Assembly: GCF_900142725.1 (NCBI RefSeq)
Contig: NZ_FRBW01000003.1
Span: forward strand, 586,985 to 650,984
Origin: Roseibium suaedae
GTDB taxonomy: Bacteria; Pseudomonadota; Alphaproteobacteria; Rhizobiales; Stappiaceae
Length of the DNA stretch: 64,000 nucleotides
Reading direction: 5' to 3'
Under the pieces are notes generated by a model. The model searched no databases. It saw only the letters and a list, made by a program, of their open reading frames with translations, and was not told the origin of the DNA. Within the stretch, counting starts at the first letter, position 1. Each line of letters opens with the position of its first letter. Shown piece by piece: positions 8,511 through 18,343 of the stretch. The position numbers and the translations under genes were made by a program.

Positions 8511-9443
8511 TCAAGGCCTCAAAGCCTGCACCTCGGCGGCAGCGCGAAGGGCGTTCTGCAGCATGAGGAGCGCGGGTGTCGGGGCCGTGTCTGCCCGTGT
8601 CGTCAAGCCGACAGGGCCTGTGGTCTCGGAGGTCTCCAGAGGCAGCTCGACCAGCGCGCCCTCGGCCACATCGCGGGCCACAACCCCGCTGGAGATGATC
8701 CAGACCGCGTCCGTATCCAGCGTATAGCTGCGGCCGAACGTGTTGGAAATGGTCTCGACCCGGTTGGGCACTCGGGTCACCCCATGGGCGATCAGAAGCC
8801 GCTCCACATAGGGCCGGATGATCGCTTCGCGGGTGGGATAGAGCACCGGATATTCGACAATGCGGCTGAGGTCGTGGCTTTGCTCGGCCAGCAGCGGATG
8901 GCCCTTGCGCACGACGAAAGATACGCTTTCGGAATAAAGATGGGCAAAGGACAAGCCCGCCATCTGTTCCGGGTCCGCCAGACGGCCAACCACGAGATCC
9001 AGGTCGCCTTGCCGCAGGCGGGAGAGGAGAAAGGTGTTCGGGCCGGTTTCCAGGATCAGGGTAGTTTCCATCTCCTGGGCCTGAAACCGCTGCACCGCAT
9101 CGGGAAAAATCCGCGCGGCGACGGAGGGCAAAACGCCGACGCTCAGATAGGAATCGCCGGACATGCGGGCCTGGGCGACACTGTCGAGCCCCTGCTTCAA
9201 GGCCGCAAGGCTCGCGCCTGCATAATGCAGAAAGACGTCGCCATACTGGGTCAGCGCTACGCCCTTGCGGCTGCGGTCAAAAAGCCGGACCTCCAGAATG
9301 TCTTCCAGTTCCTTCAGCGTCTTGGAAACTGCGGGCTGGGTGATGGCCAGGGCATCGGCTGCCTTGACCAGACTGCGCCGCCGGGCGACTTCCAGAAAGC
9401 ACTGGATGTGGCGGTATTTCACCCGGGCATCGATCATATGCAT
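8511..9443 (-). CDS. pcaQ: PcaQ, LysR-type activator of protocatechuate catabolism
   Basis: The 310-residue LysR-type regulator has an N-terminal winged helix-turn-helix (YRHIQCFLEVARRRSLVKAA, then ITQPAVSKTLKELE) and a C-terminal effector-binding domain. In rhizobia PcaQ activates the divergent pcaDCHGB genes in response to a pathway intermediate. Here the gene is divergent from pcaD with only 94 bases between the start codons, which is the classic PcaQ position. Family membership is certain. The PcaQ name rests on sequence style and context. Confidence 0.9.
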   Translation of the reverse strand: MHMIDARVKYRHIQCFLEVARRRSLVKAADALAITQPAVSKTLKELEDILEVRLFDRSRKGVALTQYGDVFLHYAGASLAALKQGLDSVAQARMSGDSYLSVGVLPSVAARIFPDAVQRFQAQEMETTLILETGPNTFLLSRLRQGDLDLVVGRLADPEQMAGLSFAHLYSESVSFVVRKGHPLLAEQSHDLSRIVEYPVLYPTREAIIRPYVERLLIAHGVTRVPNRVETISNTFGRSYTLDTDAVWIISSGVVARDVAEGALVELPLETSETTGPVGLTTRADTAPTPALLMLQNALRAAAEVQALRP

Positions 9444-9474
9444 TCCATTCAGTTATATTTCAGGCTCATTTTCT

Positions 9475-9500
9475 CATTTTACATAACCGTACAAACAGGC
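9475..9500. promoter_or_regulatory. Possible PcaQ half-site in the pcaQ-pcaD intergenic region
   Basis: ATAACC occurs at 9483-9488. As I recall it, the rhizobial PcaQ site is ATAACC-N4-GGTTAA; here the second half-site is not evident (GTAC then AAACAG follows). The site lies about 50 bases before the pcaD start, where an activator would bind. Only a half-site is supported. Confidence 0.3.
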
Positions 9501-9537
9501 AACACTCAACTTCAATCAATGAGGGAGGAAAGTGCCG

Positions 9538-10332
9538 ATGCACATGATCGAGGCGAATGGCGTCACGCTGCATTATGCGGACACGGGCGAAACCGGTCTG
9601 CCGGTACTCGTCTTTTCCAATTCGCTCGGCACGGATTTCCGCTCCTGGGACCGGGTGGCAAAGCGCCTCGCCGGACGCTTCCGGATGATCCGCTATGACA
9701 AGCGCGGCCACGGCCTCAGCTCCGCCCCGGATGCGCCTTACAAGATGGCCGATCATGTGGGCGATCTTGCTGCGCTGCTGGACCAGTTGAACACCGGCCC
9801 GGTGATCCTTGTCGGACTGTCCGTCGGCGGGCAGATCGCGCAAGGGCTTGCCATTTCCCGCCCCGATCTCGTGCGGGCTCTGGTCCTGTGCGACACGGCT
9901 GCCAAGATCGGCACGGCCGAGATGTGGCAGACCCGCATGACCACCATCGAGACCGGCGGTATCGCCGCGCTGGCAGACCCCATTCTGGAACGCTGGTTCT
10001 CGGCGGAGTTCCGCACCAGCCGCCCAGCGGAACTGGCCGGCTGGCGCGCCATGCTGACCCGCACCCCGGTTCAGGGGTATCTCGGCACTTGTGCCGCCAT
10101 CCGCGACACGGACTTCACCGAAGAAACCTCCAGGCTGTCCCTGCCCGTGCTGGCCCTGTGCGGCACGGAAGATGGCGCAACACCGCCGGAGCTCGTGGAA
10201 GCAACAGCAAAGCTCATCAAGGGCGCCCGCTATGTGCCAATCCAGGGCGCGGGACACCTTCCCTGCATCGAGGTCCCGGACACGCTCGTCCAGGCCCTGA
10301 CCGATTTCCTCAAGGAGAATGCTCTTGTCTAA
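9538..10332 (+). CDS. pcaD: 3-oxoadipate enol-lactonase
   Basis: The 264-residue alpha/beta hydrolase opens 3-oxoadipate enol-lactone to 3-oxoadipate. The nucleophile is Ser95 in GLSVGG and the catalytic His is in IQGAGHLPCIE near the C-terminus; RGHGLS near residue 57 is typical of the family. I chose the ATG at 9538 because GGAGG at 9524-9528 is nine bases upstream. The in-frame GTG at 9532 would leave only three. It is the first gene of pcaDCHG, and its end overlaps the start of pcaC. Confidence 0.93.
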   Translation: MHMIEANGVTLHYADTGETGLPVLVFSNSLGTDFRSWDRVAKRLAGRFRMIRYDKRGHGLSSAPDAPYKMADHVGDLAALLDQLNTGPVILVGLSVGGQIAQGLAISRPDLVRALVLCDTAAKIGTAEMWQTRMTTIETGGIAALADPILERWFSAEFRTSRPAELAGWRAMLTRTPVQGYLGTCAAIRDTDFTEETSRLSLPVLALCGTEDGATPPELVEATAKLIKGARYVPIQGAGHLPCIEVPDTLVQALTDFLKENALV

Positions 10333-10714
10333 ACGCGCTCCAGGGTCCCGTTACGAAGACGGCATGGCGACCCGCCGCCAGGTTCTGGGCAATGCCCATG
10401 TGGACCGGGCCAACGCCAACATGACCCCGTTCGACTCCGACTTCCAGACCATGATCGTGGAAAGCGCCTGGGGCACCGTATGGGCCGACGATGCGCTCAC
10501 CCGCCGGGAACGCTCCATGGTCACCATCGCGCTTCTGGCGGCCCTCGGCCATCACGACGAGCTGGCGATGCATATCCGCGCCACCGCCAACACAGGTGCC
10601 AGCGCAGAAGACATCAAGGAAGTCCTGATGCATGTCGCCATCTATGGCGGCGTTCCTGCCGCCAACACGGCGTTCAAGATCGCCAAGGAAACCCTGGCGG
10701 GCATGGAGAAATAA
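10325..10714 (+). CDS. pcaC: 4-carboxymuconolactone decarboxylase
   Basis: The protein of about 129 residues decarboxylates 4-carboxymuconolactone to 3-oxoadipate enol-lactone. It contains the CMD motifs: RRQVLGNAHVDRA near the start, ALTRRERSMVTIALL, and HIRATANTGASAEDIKEVL. The start is informative: AAGGAG at 10312-10317 is seven bases before a TTG at 10325 but only one base before the ATG at 10319. I therefore prefer the TTG, giving an eight-base overlap with pcaD. If the ATG is used the protein gains two residues. Confidence 0.9.
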   Translation: MSKRAPGSRYEDGMATRRQVLGNAHVDRANANMTPFDSDFQTMIVESAWGTVWADDALTRRERSMVTIALLAALGHHDELAMHIRATANTGASAEDIKEVLMHVAIYGGVPAANTAFKIAKETLAGMEK

Positions 10715-10774
10715 GCGTTATCTGAACGCAAAACTGCTCTTGGAGGGGCATGGAAAGGGTGCCGGAGACGGTGA

Positions 10775-11563
<789 letters not shown>

Positions 11564-11566
11564 GCC

Positions 11567-12193
11567 ATGGTGCAGCCGCTGAACTATTTCAAGGAAACGC
11601 CCAGCCAGACCGCAGGCCCCTATGTCCACATTGGCCTTGCCCCGGCCTATGCAGGATTCGACATTTTCGAGAACAATTTCTCCAACGTCGTTGCTGGCCC
11701 GAACACCAAGGGCGAACGCATCAAGGTGAAGGGCCGCGTCATCGATGGCACCGGCGCCCCGGTCCGCGATGTCATGCTGGAAAGCTGGCAGGCCAACTCG
11801 GAAGGCAAGTACAACCACCCGGAAGACAGCCAGGACAAGGCTGTCGAGGATGATTTCCTTGGCTGGGGCCGGATCTGTTCGGATTTCGAGTCCGGTGTCT
11901 ACACCATCGACACGATCAAGCCGGGCTCTGTTCCGGGCCGGAACGGCGCCATCCAGGCTCCTCACATCAGCCTCTGGATCGTCGCCCGCGGCATCAACAT
12001 CGGTCTTCAGACCCGCGTCTATTTCTCCGATGAAGCAAGCGCCAATGCCAAGGACCCGGTGCTGAACTTCGTCGAGCAGGCAGACCGCCGCAAGACCCTG
12101 ATCGCCGAGCGCTCGGAAGAGAATGGCGAGGTGATCTACACCTTCGACATCCATCTCCAGGGCGAACAGGAAACCGTCTTCTTCGACGTTTGA
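11567..12193 (+). CDS. pcaG: Protocatechuate 3,4-dioxygenase alpha subunit
   Basis: The 208-residue alpha subunit pairs with PcaH in the dioxygenase oligomer and helps form the active site, but does not bind iron itself. Family marks include TPSQTAGPYVHIGLAP near residue 11, LESWQANSEGKYNHPED and APHISLWIVARGI, where PcaH has PAHIHLS; the alpha subunit lacks the second ligand His. It sits three bases after pcaH and is followed by a terminator-like hairpin at 12212. Confidence 0.95.
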   Translation: MVQPLNYFKETPSQTAGPYVHIGLAPAYAGFDIFENNFSNVVAGPNTKGERIKVKGRVIDGTGAPVRDVMLESWQANSEGKYNHPEDSQDKAVEDDFLGWGRICSDFESGVYTIDTIKPGSVPGRNGAIQAPHISLWIVARGINIGLQTRVYFSDEASANAKDPVLNFVEQADRRKTLIAERSEENGEVIYTFDIHLQGEQETVFFDV

Positions 12194-12211
12194 GTGGTCT
12201 CCACTCTTTTC

Positions 12212-12240
12212 GACCCGCGCCACCGGTGCGGGTCTTCCTC
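12212..12240 (+). terminator. Probable terminator after pcaG
   Basis: GACCCGC at 12212-12218 pairs perfectly with GCGGGTC at 12228-12234 across a nine-base loop and is followed by TTCCTCTTC. The U-run is imperfect, so termination may be partial. Confidence 0.5.
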
Positions 12241-12343
12241 TTCGGGAGAAGCGAACTCCGGAGTATCGCATCTCCTCTCCTCCTTCCTGCCATGGCCTTT
12301 CTGGAACAGCACCACTTCGGCATGAGGAGACGGAACGGCATGG

Positions 12344-12371
12344 GTCCTCGGGTCAAGCCCGAGGATGACGA
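12344..12371 (-). repeat. Repeat family A, half element
   Basis: GTCCTCGGGTCAAGCCCGAGGATGACG matches the TCCTCGGC...GCCGAGGA hairpin half of family A plus the flanking ATGACG. The second hairpin of the element is missing. Confidence 0.6.
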
Positions 12372-12565
12372 CCGTGGGTGGGGCGAGGTCCTTCCATTTG
12401 CCTAGAAGACCTGCGTCTGCCGAACTGCTTTCCATGAGAAACAAACCCAAGGCAAAACCTGCTGTTTCTTGCGGCAAGGCAAACCTGTAGCGCTGCGCTC
12501 GTGCTAAAAAGCTTCAACTCGAACATCTCCTTCTGCTGCCTGCGCAAAACCAAAAGAGGTCCCAA

Positions 12566-13900
12566 ATGAGCCTGACGGCCATCGACAGCCAGATTTCAGC
12601 TCCGCTTCTGACGGATCCGGCAACCGCTTCCCTGTTTCAGGACGCTGCGGTGATCCATGCCATGCTGGAGGTGGAAGGGGCGCTGGCACTGGCGGAAGCC
12701 GATTGCGGTCTCATTCCGGAAGACGCCGGAACCGCGATCTGGGCAGCCGCTGCAAAGACCACCATCGACCCTGCGGCCCTGGCAACCGGGACGGCAAAGG
12801 ACGGGGTTCCGGTTCCAGCGCTCGTGGCAGCGCTGCGCAAGGCAGTTGGGGATCCTCATGGGCAATATGTCCACTGGGGCGCCACCAGCCAGGACATTGC
12901 CGACACGGGACTGGTGCTGCGTCTGCGCAAGGCTCTGGATCTTCATGAGGCCAGCCTCAAAAAGCTGGCAAGCAGTCTCGCGGGTCTTGCGGAAAGCCAC
13001 CGCCAGACGCCGCTTGCTGCCCGCACCCGCATGCAGCAGGCAACCCCGACCAGTTTTGGCCTGAAGGCCGCGGTCTGGCTCTCGGCGGTTCTGCGTCATC
13101 TCGACCGGGTGCCCGCGATCCGCGAGCGCCTTCTGGTGCTGTCCTTTGGTGGTGCTTCCGGCAACCTGGCGGCGCTTGGTGACAAGGCGATGGAGGTCGA
13201 GGCAGCCCTTGCCCGCCGCCTGAAACTCGCCAGCGCGGAAGCTCCCTGGCACACGGTGCGGGACAGCCTGATCGACTACACCAACTGGCTCACCCTGGTG
13301 ACGGGTACCCTCGGCAAGATCGGCACGGACGTGATCCTGCTCGCCCAGAACGAAGTCGCGGAACTGCGCCCGGGAAGCGGCGGCGGCTCGTCCACCATGC
13401 CCAACAAGGTCAACCCGGTGGCCGCCGAACTTCTGGTCGCCCTTGCCCGCCAGAATGCCACGCTGATCTCCAGCATGCATCAGGCAGCCCTTCAGGATCA
13501 TGAGCGCAGCGGTGCGGCCTGGACGCTGGAATGGCTGACCCTGCCGCAGATGGTGATCGGCACTGGCGCGGCGCTGGCCCATGGCGGCGCGATGATTTCC
13601 GAGTTGACGGTGAATGCAGACCGGATGCGCGCCAATATTGACGCCTCCAACGGACTGCTGCTGGCGGAAGCGGCCAGCTTCGCCCTGGCCGAGCACATGC
13701 CCCGGCCGGAAGCCCAGGCCCTGGTGAAGGAGGCCTGCAAGGCCGCGGCCTCGGAAGAGCGGCATCTGTTTGATGTTCTGTCGGAGACAACCGGCACGAG
13801 CGTGGACTGGGAAGCTCTGAAAGATCCCGCCCGCCACATGGGCGCAAGCCATGCGATGATCGACCGGGTTCTTGAATCCTATCAGAGGTTTAAGGGCTGA
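12566..13900 (+). CDS. pcaB: 3-carboxy-cis,cis-muconate cycloisomerase
   Basis: The 444-residue fumarase/aspartase superfamily enzyme lactonises 3-carboxymuconate to 4-carboxymuconolactone, the PcaC substrate. The superfamily signature GSSTMPNKVNPVAAE lies near residues 271-285, with HWGATSQDIADT (near 96) and an adenylosuccinate-lyase-like C-terminal domain. It starts at an ATG with AAAGAGG upstream. The length fits pseudomonad-type PcaB; as I recall, rhizobial PcaB proteins are closer to 350 residues and lack most of this C-terminal domain. Confidence 0.9.
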   Translation: MSLTAIDSQISAPLLTDPATASLFQDAAVIHAMLEVEGALALAEADCGLIPEDAGTAIWAAAAKTTIDPAALATGTAKDGVPVPALVAALRKAVGDPHGQYVHWGATSQDIADTGLVLRLRKALDLHEASLKKLASSLAGLAESHRQTPLAARTRMQQATPTSFGLKAAVWLSAVLRHLDRVPAIRERLLVLSFGGASGNLAALGDKAMEVEAALARRLKLASAEAPWHTVRDSLIDYTNWLTLVTGTLGKIGTDVILLAQNEVAELRPGSGGGSSTMPNKVNPVAAELLVALARQNATLISSMHQAALQDHERSGAAWTLEWLTLPQMVIGTGAALAHGGAMISELTVNADRMRANIDASNGLLLAEAASFALAEHMPRPEAQALVKEACKAAASEERHLFDVLSETTGTSVDWEALKDPARHMGASHAMIDRVLESYQRFKG

Positions 13901-13910
13901 TGTTCAAAGG

Positions 13911-13984
13911 TTGAGTCCGTGGGTTCATGGGTTGAGTCAGGTGCTTGAAGCTCTGATTCAATCCCTTGCCGGTTTGATTCAATC
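13911..13984 (+). repeat. Four-copy YTGAKTC array with exact 21-bp period
   Basis: TTGAGTC at 13911, TTGAGTC at 13932, CTGATTC at 13953 and TTGATTC at 13974 start exactly 21 bases apart. The last two units extend to TGATTCAATC. Two helical turns of spacing put all copies on one DNA face, as in direct-repeat operators of AraC-type regulators. It lies about 265 bases upstream of pobA. Confidence 0.6.
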
Positions 13985-14072
13985 AGCCCTCCCCCTTTGC
14001 CCTCGTGGTGTGGATTCGCTCAAGTGCCGCCTCGAACCATGGACGGCAGACGCAATGGGGGCCGCACCCGGC

Positions 14073-14114
14073 TCATCCTTCGAGACAGGCCTCCGGCCTT
14101 CCTCAGAATGAGGC
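14073..14114 (+). repeat. Intergenic repeat family B, copy 1
   Basis: CATCCTTCGAGACAGGCCTC, then CGGCCTTCCTCAGAATGAGG, matches copies near 33582, 33702, 42681 and 42758. It has an internal hairpin (AGGCCTCCGGCCT) and appears here as a single unit. Confidence 0.65.
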
Positions 14115-14211
14115 TTAAAAATTGGACGCATTCGGCCTCCCCCTTCAGTCGTCCAAAAAGTCCAACAGAACCAGCAGTTCATCCATTCAGGCCAGTTCGC
14201 CCCTCTTCTAA

Positions 14212-15420
<1,209 letters not shown>

Positions 15421-15484
15421 CCCCGCTGCGAGGCGGAGATTTCCAACGCAAAGCTAGATGGACTGGAAACTGCGCGGCATACAC

Positions 15485-15631
15485 CCCGTCTCCCCCCTTG
15501 CGGGGGAGATGTCAGCGACAGCTGACAGAGGGGGAAAGGCTTCGGCATACTCGGAAAACTGCAGAATTCAGAAGGGCTCATACCCCCCTCTACCCCCATT
15601 CGGGGGCATCTCCCCCTCAAGGGGGGAGAAT
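15485..15631. repeat. Intergenic repeat family C (GGGGGAGATGTC type)
   Basis: Two opposed palindromic modules lie here: TCTCCCCCCTTGCGGGGGAG with ATGTCAGCGACAGCTGACAG, then CCCCCATTCGGGGGCATCTC with CCCCTCAAGGGGGGAGA. This resembles a widespread C/G-run repeat in Hyphomicrobiales genomes. It lies just after pobA and before a minus-strand hypothetical gene, so it could also end transcription. Confidence 0.6.
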
Positions 15632-15697
15632 GGAGCCTGCCGAACCGTTTGTCCGCACATTCTAGGCAACTTAAAACCGGACTCCTGCGACCAAGGC

Positions 15698-15985
15698 TCA
15701 GCCCCGCCGGGAAACCTCTTCGAGTTGCTCGTTGATCTTCTCGAACATCATGGTCGGCATCGTCACCGTGTTGACGAACAGCCGGACCACCGCCTTGGGC
15801 GAGTGGTTGAACTCCCGGCTGACTTTTCGCGAAACCCGCTTTGCATCGGCAACGATGATCTGCCCGTCGCGCACGAAGCGCTCGACGCCGCGGGTCGCAG
15901 CATCCGTATGCAGTCCAACCATCAGCGCAAATCCGATTGTGAACGCGGCAAAGACATAGACGCAAAAATATCTTGAACTCAACAT
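15698..15985 (-). CDS. Hypothetical small membrane-anchored protein
   Basis: I do not recognise this 95-residue product. A hydrophobic segment at about residues 6-26 (FCVYVFAAFTIGFALMVGLH) could be a signal anchor, followed by a basic, soluble part with many Arg/Lys (DAKRVSRKVSREFNHS) and an acidic C-terminal helix. I used the ATG at 15985, which opens directly onto the hydrophobic segment; another ATG is four codons upstream at 15997. It stands alone on the minus strand between pobA and the AraC regulator. Coding is plausible but not proven. Confidence 0.45.
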   Translation of the reverse strand: MLSSRYFCVYVFAAFTIGFALMVGLHTDAATRGVERFVRDGQIIVADAKRVSRKVSREFNHSPKAVVRLFVNTVTMPTMMFEKINEQLEEVSRRG

Positions 15986-16183
15986 TACTGGCCCCACCAG
16001 AATTTCTTAACAAATCCTTAATCTATCAGAGGTAGTAACCGGAGAAACAACGAGACACAAGTCCTGCAACCCTGAAGTTGCAAATCGATTACAATTTTAG
16101 TTAATTTCCAGAGGTCTTGCCCGATCCGGAGGGCGTCACGGCGTGACCTGCAGTGCCAAGGCCGGAAAGTGGTCAGCCAGAGG

Positions 16184-17059
16184 TCACCCAAGATCCTGTC
16201 TGGACCTGAAATCCGCAGGAGATTCGCCAGTTTCCTTGCGGAAGAACCTTGAAAAATAAGCAGGATCCTCATAGCCGAGATCATAGGCGATCTGGCTGAT
16301 GCCTAGCCCGGAAAAGGCCAGAAGCCGCTTGGCTTCCACCACCACCCGGTCCCGGATCGACTGTGCGGCAGTCCGGTCGGTGAACAACCGGCAATAGCGG
16401 TTAAGACGGGAAACACTCAACCCCATCTCACCGGCATAAAACTCCGGGCTGCGCTCGGTCCGGAAATGATCCTCAACCAAGGCGCGAAACCGGAACAACG
16501 AAAAGCCCGGGGTCCGGTCAGTCGTGCCCCCGTCACCGCTGCGTGAGAAGAGCACCACCAGCACAAGAGCGAGCAAAGGACGGAACACATCCCGGCGGCG
16601 CTCGCCGCTGTCGAACTCGCCGGCCATTTCCGCCAGATAAAACCCGAGGCGGCGGTGATCTTCCGGCGCCGTTTCGAAGACACAGGTCGCCTCCGCCTTG
16701 AGCGCCCGGCGCTCTGCATGGCTCCTGCTTGCATCATCGGACCCGAGATAATCGCCGGTGAAGGACAGGACATAGCCTTCCGTTTCCGGCGTGAAGGTCC
16801 AGCCATGGACGCTTCCGGCCGGATTGAACACGGCCGTGCCCGGCGGAACCTCCCGCTCTCCCGCATCATCGATCAGGCGGCCCAGTCCCTTCGTGATCAT
16901 CAGCACCTGATGCAGGTGCATGTGGGAATGAGGCTCCAGTGACCAGCCGAGCGGCTTGGAGCGCGCACGGATGGTCTCGATGTGGAAGAAGTCGAAATCC
17001 TCGACCTCTCCCCCATCTCCATAAAGGTGATAGCGCGGGATCGGCGTGCCGCTGGTCAT
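16184..17059 (-). CDS. AraC-family transcriptional regulator (possible PobR)
   Basis: The 291-residue protein has an N-terminal cupin sensing domain (SHMHLHQVLMITKGLG, FNPAGSVHGWTF) and a C-terminal double helix-turn-helix with the AraC motif IAYDLGYEDPAYFSRFFRKE near residues 260-279. AraC-type PobR proteins activate pobA with 4-hydroxybenzoate, and pobA is the nearest catabolic gene, 760 bases away, so that role is a reasonable inference. The puuE gene directly upstream on the same strand is an alternative partner. I chose the ATG at 17059, where the recognisable protein begins; the frame extends to 17119. Confidence 0.8.
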   Translation of the reverse strand: MTSGTPIPRYHLYGDGGEVEDFDFFHIETIRARSKPLGWSLEPHSHMHLHQVLMITKGLGRLIDDAGEREVPPGTAVFNPAGSVHGWTFTPETEGYVLSFTGDYLGSDDASRSHAERRALKAEATCVFETAPEDHRRLGFYLAEMAGEFDSGERRRDVFRPLLALVLVVLFSRSGDGGTTDRTPGFSLFRFRALVEDHFRTERSPEFYAGEMGLSVSRLNRYCRLFTDRTAAQSIRDRVVVEAKRLLAFSGLGISQIAYDLGYEDPAYFSRFFRKETGESPADFRSRQDLG

Positions 17060-17091
17060 GACCGCTTTCCCATTTTCACCGGATCGCCGTC

Positions 17092-18003
17092 TTATCCCCG
17101 GGCGTGATGGGCATGCCAATGCCAGGCGATATCAATGCGGCGGGGCATCCAGACCTTCTCGTGGGAAGCCACATAGTCCAGGAACCGGGCAAGGGCTGCG
17201 GCACGGCCGGGACGGCCGACAAGACGGCAGTGAAGGCCGACATTCAGCATCTTGGGGCTGCCAGCTTCTCCTTCTGCATAAAGAACGTCGAAAGCGTCCT
17301 TCAGATAGGCGAAGAACTGGTCACCGGAGTTGAAGCCCTGCGTGGCGGCAAAGCGCATGTCATTGCTGTCCAGCGTGTAGGGAATGACCAGATGATCGCC
17401 TCGGGGGCCGTCGATCCAATATGGCAGGTCATCCGCATAGCTGTCTGAGGAATAGAGGAAGTCCCCCTCTTCCATCACCAGCCGCTGGGTGTTCATGGAG
17501 CAGCGGCCGGTGTACCAGCCGAGGGGACGCGAGCCCGTCACTTCCTCATGCAACCGGATCGCCTCGCGGATCTGCGCGCGCTCTTCCTCCTCGGGCATGT
17601 CCGCGTGCTCGACCCATTTGAGGCCGTGGGACGCGATCTCCCAGTCGGCTTCCTTCATGGCGGCAACCACATCCGGATTGCGGGCCATCGCGGAGGCCAC
17701 GCCATAGACGGTAACGGGAATGTTGCGGCCGGTGAACATGCGCCACAGGCGCCAGAAACCGGCACGGGAGCCGTATTCGTAGATCGATTCCATGTTCCAG
17801 TGCCGCTTGCCCGGCCAGGGCTGCGCACCGACGATCTCGGACAGGAAGGCTTCGGACGCCGGATCGCCATGGAGGATGTTGTTTTCGCCGCCTTCCTCGT
17901 AATTGATCACGAATTGCACGGCGACATTGGCTCCGCCCGGCCACTGCGGGTCGGGAGCGTTGCGGCCATAGCCGATCATGTCGCGGGGGTAGGAAGCGGT
18001 CAT
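17092..18003 (-). CDS. puuE: Allantoinase PuuE (polysaccharide deacetylase-like)
   Basis: The 303-residue protein is a cofactor-independent allantoinase of the polysaccharide-deacetylase fold, which hydrolyses allantoin to allantoate in purine breakdown. The N-terminus YPRDMIGYGRNAPDPQWPGG and the stretch FVINYEEGGENNILHGD are diagnostic of PuuE, as is GWYTGRCSMNTQRLV. Other ureide genes are absent from the window. It may share a transcript with the AraC gene 32 bases downstream on the same strand. Confidence 0.9.
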   Translation of the reverse strand: MTASYPRDMIGYGRNAPDPQWPGGANVAVQFVINYEEGGENNILHGDPASEAFLSEIVGAQPWPGKRHWNMESIYEYGSRAGFWRLWRMFTGRNIPVTVYGVASAMARNPDVVAAMKEADWEIASHGLKWVEHADMPEEEERAQIREAIRLHEEVTGSRPLGWYTGRCSMNTQRLVMEEGDFLYSSDSYADDLPYWIDGPRGDHLVIPYTLDSNDMRFAATQGFNSGDQFFAYLKDAFDVLYAEGEAGSPKMLNVGLHCRLVGRPGRAAALARFLDYVASHEKVWMPRRIDIAWHWHAHHARG

Positions 18004-18195
18004 CTCACTCAGATCCTTGTGAAAATCGATTCAGATGAGAAAAGCCGATGCCTGCGGCAGTTGCAAGGCTACTTTCAAGGCAGCCGAAACCAGCCCTAGT
18101 AGAAATGCCGATTGCATCAAATTTTAGGGGCGCAGTTACCCGGAGTTTAGGGCCGCTACAGTAGTTTGACCGATGTCAGAGGACAGGAGAGCAGG

Positions 18196-18324
18196 ATGAA
18201 TTTGTCATCAGCCGGACTGATCTGCATGCTTACGGCGGCTGCCATGACCCTGTTCATGGACGCCCATGGCAAGCGGCCGCAAGAAGGCACTCCTGCGTCC
18301 TTTCCCTATTTCGTTCACAGGTAA
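18196..18324 (+). CDS. Possible small protein, 42 residues
   Basis: A short ORF starts at an ATG with AGGAGA at 18184-18189, six bases upstream, which is an unusually good ribosome binding site. The product opens with a hydrophobic stretch (MNLSSAGLICMLTAAAMTLF) followed by a basic tail (DAHGKRPQEGT, FVHR). It could be a small membrane or exported peptide. It is antisense to nothing and convergent with the gene at 18344. Evidence is limited to start signal and composition. Confidence 0.3.
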   Translation: MNLSSAGLICMLTAAAMTLFMDAHGKRPQEGTPASFPYFVHR

Positions 18325-18343
18325 GCTTCGAGGGCGGGCTGGC

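Larger units (their letters stand above)
12194..12565. other. Intergenic region between pcaG and pcaB
   Basis: This 372-base gap holds a terminator-like hairpin (12212-12234) and a half-copy of repeat family A (about 12344-12371). No convincing ORF is seen. It suggests pcaB has its own promoter rather than being the last gene of the pcaDCHG transcript. Confidence 0.6.
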
